This document shows, one piece after another, positions 62,405 through 64,000 of a DNA stretch of 64,000 nt. Numbering within the stretch: the first letter of the stretch is position 1; the number at the start of each line of letters is the position of its first letter. The translations under genes were made by a program, and so were the position numbers. Origin of the DNA: Euglena gracilis. Its lineage: Eukaryota > Euglenida > Euglenophyceae > Euglenales. A model generated the notes under the pieces. That model ran no database searches and was not told where the DNA came from. It worked only from the letters and a program-made list of their open reading frames with translations. The stretch spans positions 16,934,595 to 16,998,594 of the forward strand of contig CP154957.1 of NCBI GenBank assembly GCA_039621445.1. Direction: 5' to 3'.

Positions 62405-63170
62405 GAGATGGGCCGCCCCTATCCTGCCACTCGACCCTTTGCGCCATACCGCATCTGTCATCGCCACTTTTTTTTTCCGGGCAGTGTGACCTATGGTTCT
62501 GACCTGTCTTTGCAGCGCGAACCGTTTGGGGATGGGCCTCCAGTTTGCTTGGGTCGCTGCGACGTTTTTTCCCTTCCCTCCGCCATCTGCCCGTGGGCCT
62601 TTCTGAGTTCCCTCCGCGATTGGGGCCGCCCTCACCATGCCCCCAATGACCCGTGACCCATAAGTATTGCATAAGTCCTGTTCGAACGTCCTCTGCCTTT
62701 GCTGTGCTGGGGTCAACTCCTTGGGGGGTCGGCCAGTGACAAAGTGATTGTATGCTTGCGAAGCTGTTGTATTTGATGTTGAAAGCACAAAAAGAAGAGC
62801 TCAACGCCGACCTGCCTGTCATGCTTGGGAAGCGATTGGGCTGTCTGCTTTTCATCAGAGGGAGGGGAATGCAAACATATTTTTATTGCATTTTTTGCTT
62901 TTTTCGATATTGTTTTTTTTGGCTTTTTTTTGTGTGGTTGTTTTTTTGTATGTTGTTTCCAAGTTAGAAAAATTTGACACCTCTGGCCCCCAGTTTCACC
63001 CAGAGAAAAAAATTTTTTGTCATATTTTTGTTATTTTTTTTTTGGATTTCTTTTGCCCAACAAATTGCCAAAGTCCAATCAAAATACACGTTAATATGTT
63101 ATATATGGAAGAATTTTCATCTCCTTTGAGGAAGTTCTTTCATTGCGCAACTATATATAATATATACGTA
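62405..63170. other. 3' flank of the ARF-GEF, nothing recognised
   Basis: It contains T-rich text with long T runs (62880-63060). No AATAAA lies close to the stop codon, and no coding similarity was found. Confidence 0.5.
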
Positions 63171-63232
63171 TACAATATACATATATCTATATATATCTAT
63201 ATATATATATAGATATATAGATATATATATAT

Positions 63233-63275
<43 letters not shown>
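63140..63275. repeat. AT/TATAGA microsatellite
   Basis: TATATAGATATATAG and AT units run for about 130 bp. Confidence 0.95.
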
Positions 63276-63278
<3 letters not shown>

Positions 63279-63446
63279 TCTAGGCTATAGAGGGACCTAC
63301 CACGTTTTTGAGGAAGTTTCTTCTTTTTTTTTGCTGTCTCAGACCCCCCCTCCCCGTTTGTGTGGACGCTGAGTTCAAAAAAAGACTTTTCAACTCGATT
63401 TGGAAGGGTGAGGCACCGACCTCCCACCAAATTTTCCTCCCACTGG

Positions 63447-63541
63447 CCCTTTCATTAACCTAATAAATCCCTTTCTCTACAAATGTCCCCCCTAACCCCT
63501 ATCCCTTTCATCAACCTAATAAATCCCTTTCTCTACAAATG
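63447..63541. repeat. two direct repeats joined by CCCTAACCCCTA
   Basis: CCCTTTCATTAACCTAATAAATCC...TACAAATGT and its near-identical second copy (starting about 57 bp later) are separated and followed by telomere-like CCCTAACCC words. Confidence 0.85.
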
Positions 63542-63554
63542 TGACCCTAACCCT

Positions 63555-63628
63555 ATCCACGGGTCCACGTAGAACTTCATCCGCTTCTTGTCGCGGGAGG
63601 AGGCGTCCCAGGTGGGGCACTCCATCTG
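63555..63628 (-). CDS. possible exon on the minus strand
   Basis: Read on the minus strand, CAG|ATGGAGTGCCCC gives MECPTWDASSRDKKRMKFYV then DPW, with GC-rich codon usage like the other exons here. It has a CAG acceptor-like border and a GTGGAC donor-like site (FY|GTGGAC). No family was recognised. It may belong to a gene running in from the right edge. Confidence 0.35.
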
Positions 63629-63639
63629 CTGGGGCAGTC

Positions 63640-64000
63640 ATCTGGCATGCCCACACATAAAGGGAATGGCTTTGCGGCAAAGACCACAGAAGCCAAGCCA
63701 CCATACACACCTCCATCTGCCACCTTCCTTCTTCCACTCACAAAAAAGATTGTTCTTGTGACAATGAATACCGACATGGTCAGTAACTTGCCGGTGGGAA
63801 AAATTCTTCGTACTTTGTGTCGCCCTTGGGATACGCCATGATAACTTGAAAAAAAAAATGGTGGAAATGGAAAGTCATGCCTCAGCATTCCAAATCGGGA
63901 TGAAAAGTCGTTTTTTGAACTCAGCGCCCTCAAAAAGGGGGGGGGTGGAATTCTGGGACAACAAGAAATAAAAAATTGGTAAAAAATTGGTCGGTCCCTC
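63640..64000. other. right edge, nothing recognised
   Basis: Ordinary sequence with a short poly-G (63939-63946). No coding similarity or repeat family was noticed. Confidence 0.4.

Noticed and set aside
61220-62502. Cys/Val/Gly-rich plus-strand and His/Thr/Pro-rich minus-strand ORFs of 300-465 codons
   Set aside because: They run through a GT microsatellite. Only the last ~90 codons of one frame (after 62137) have exon-like composition.

Overview
This window is nuclear DNA from an intron-rich eukaryote, most likely a single-celled alga or other protist. The signs are GT-AG introns, short GC-rich exons separated by long repeat-packed introns, vertebrate-type TTAGGG/CCCTAA telomere motifs at many internal sites, and no bacterial-style gene packing. 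I cannot fix the lineage from sequence alone. A haptophyte-like or similar secondary alga would fit the telomere motif, the low-complexity load and the apparent GC splice donors, but that is inference.

Two real genes are recognisable, both on the plus strand and both broken into small exons. Gene 1 (about 10.84-14.73 kb; its 5' part is missing or lies upstream of the window) encodes the central and C-terminal part of a TBC-domain Rab GTPase-activating protein of the TBC1D12/TBC1D14 type. Seven exons join in consistent phase, and both catalytic fingers are present. Gene 2 starts about 490 bp later and runs to about 62.4 kb. It encodes a large GBF1/GNOM-type ARF guanine-nucleotide exchange factor: N-terminal DCB/HUS-like helical exons (15-24 kb), the Sec7 domain split over exons at 24.3, 30.2, 30.9 and 31.7 kb, downstream HDS-like helical exons (33-55 kb), and a Pro/Ala-rich tail (57-62 kb). 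Both proteins would control membrane traffic at the Golgi and endosomes, one switching a Rab off and the other switching an ARF on.

Everything else is repeat. From 0.37 to 10.17 kb lies a pentanucleotide satellite (CTGTA/CTGCA), interrupted at 7.06-7.77 kb by an element with terminal inverted repeats. The intron at 24.4-30.2 kb, inside the Sec7 coding region, is a chain of pentanucleotide arrays ending in a CCCTAA telomere-repeat array that sits between inverted repeats. The intron at 44.5/45.7-54.3 kb holds 43-bp-period minisatellite elements with terminal inverted repeats, a TTAGGG-bearing satellite, cruciform foldback elements and a near-identical 2.6-kb tandem duplication. The tail introns hold a large TGGCCA foldback region, GACCGC minisatellites, a 773-bp element with 23-bp terminal inverted repeats and a 47-codon ORF, and about 650 bp of GT repeat.

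Homology statements come from remembered family sequences, not from a search. Exon limits marked approximate were set by the end of family similarity, because no good splice signal was visible there.
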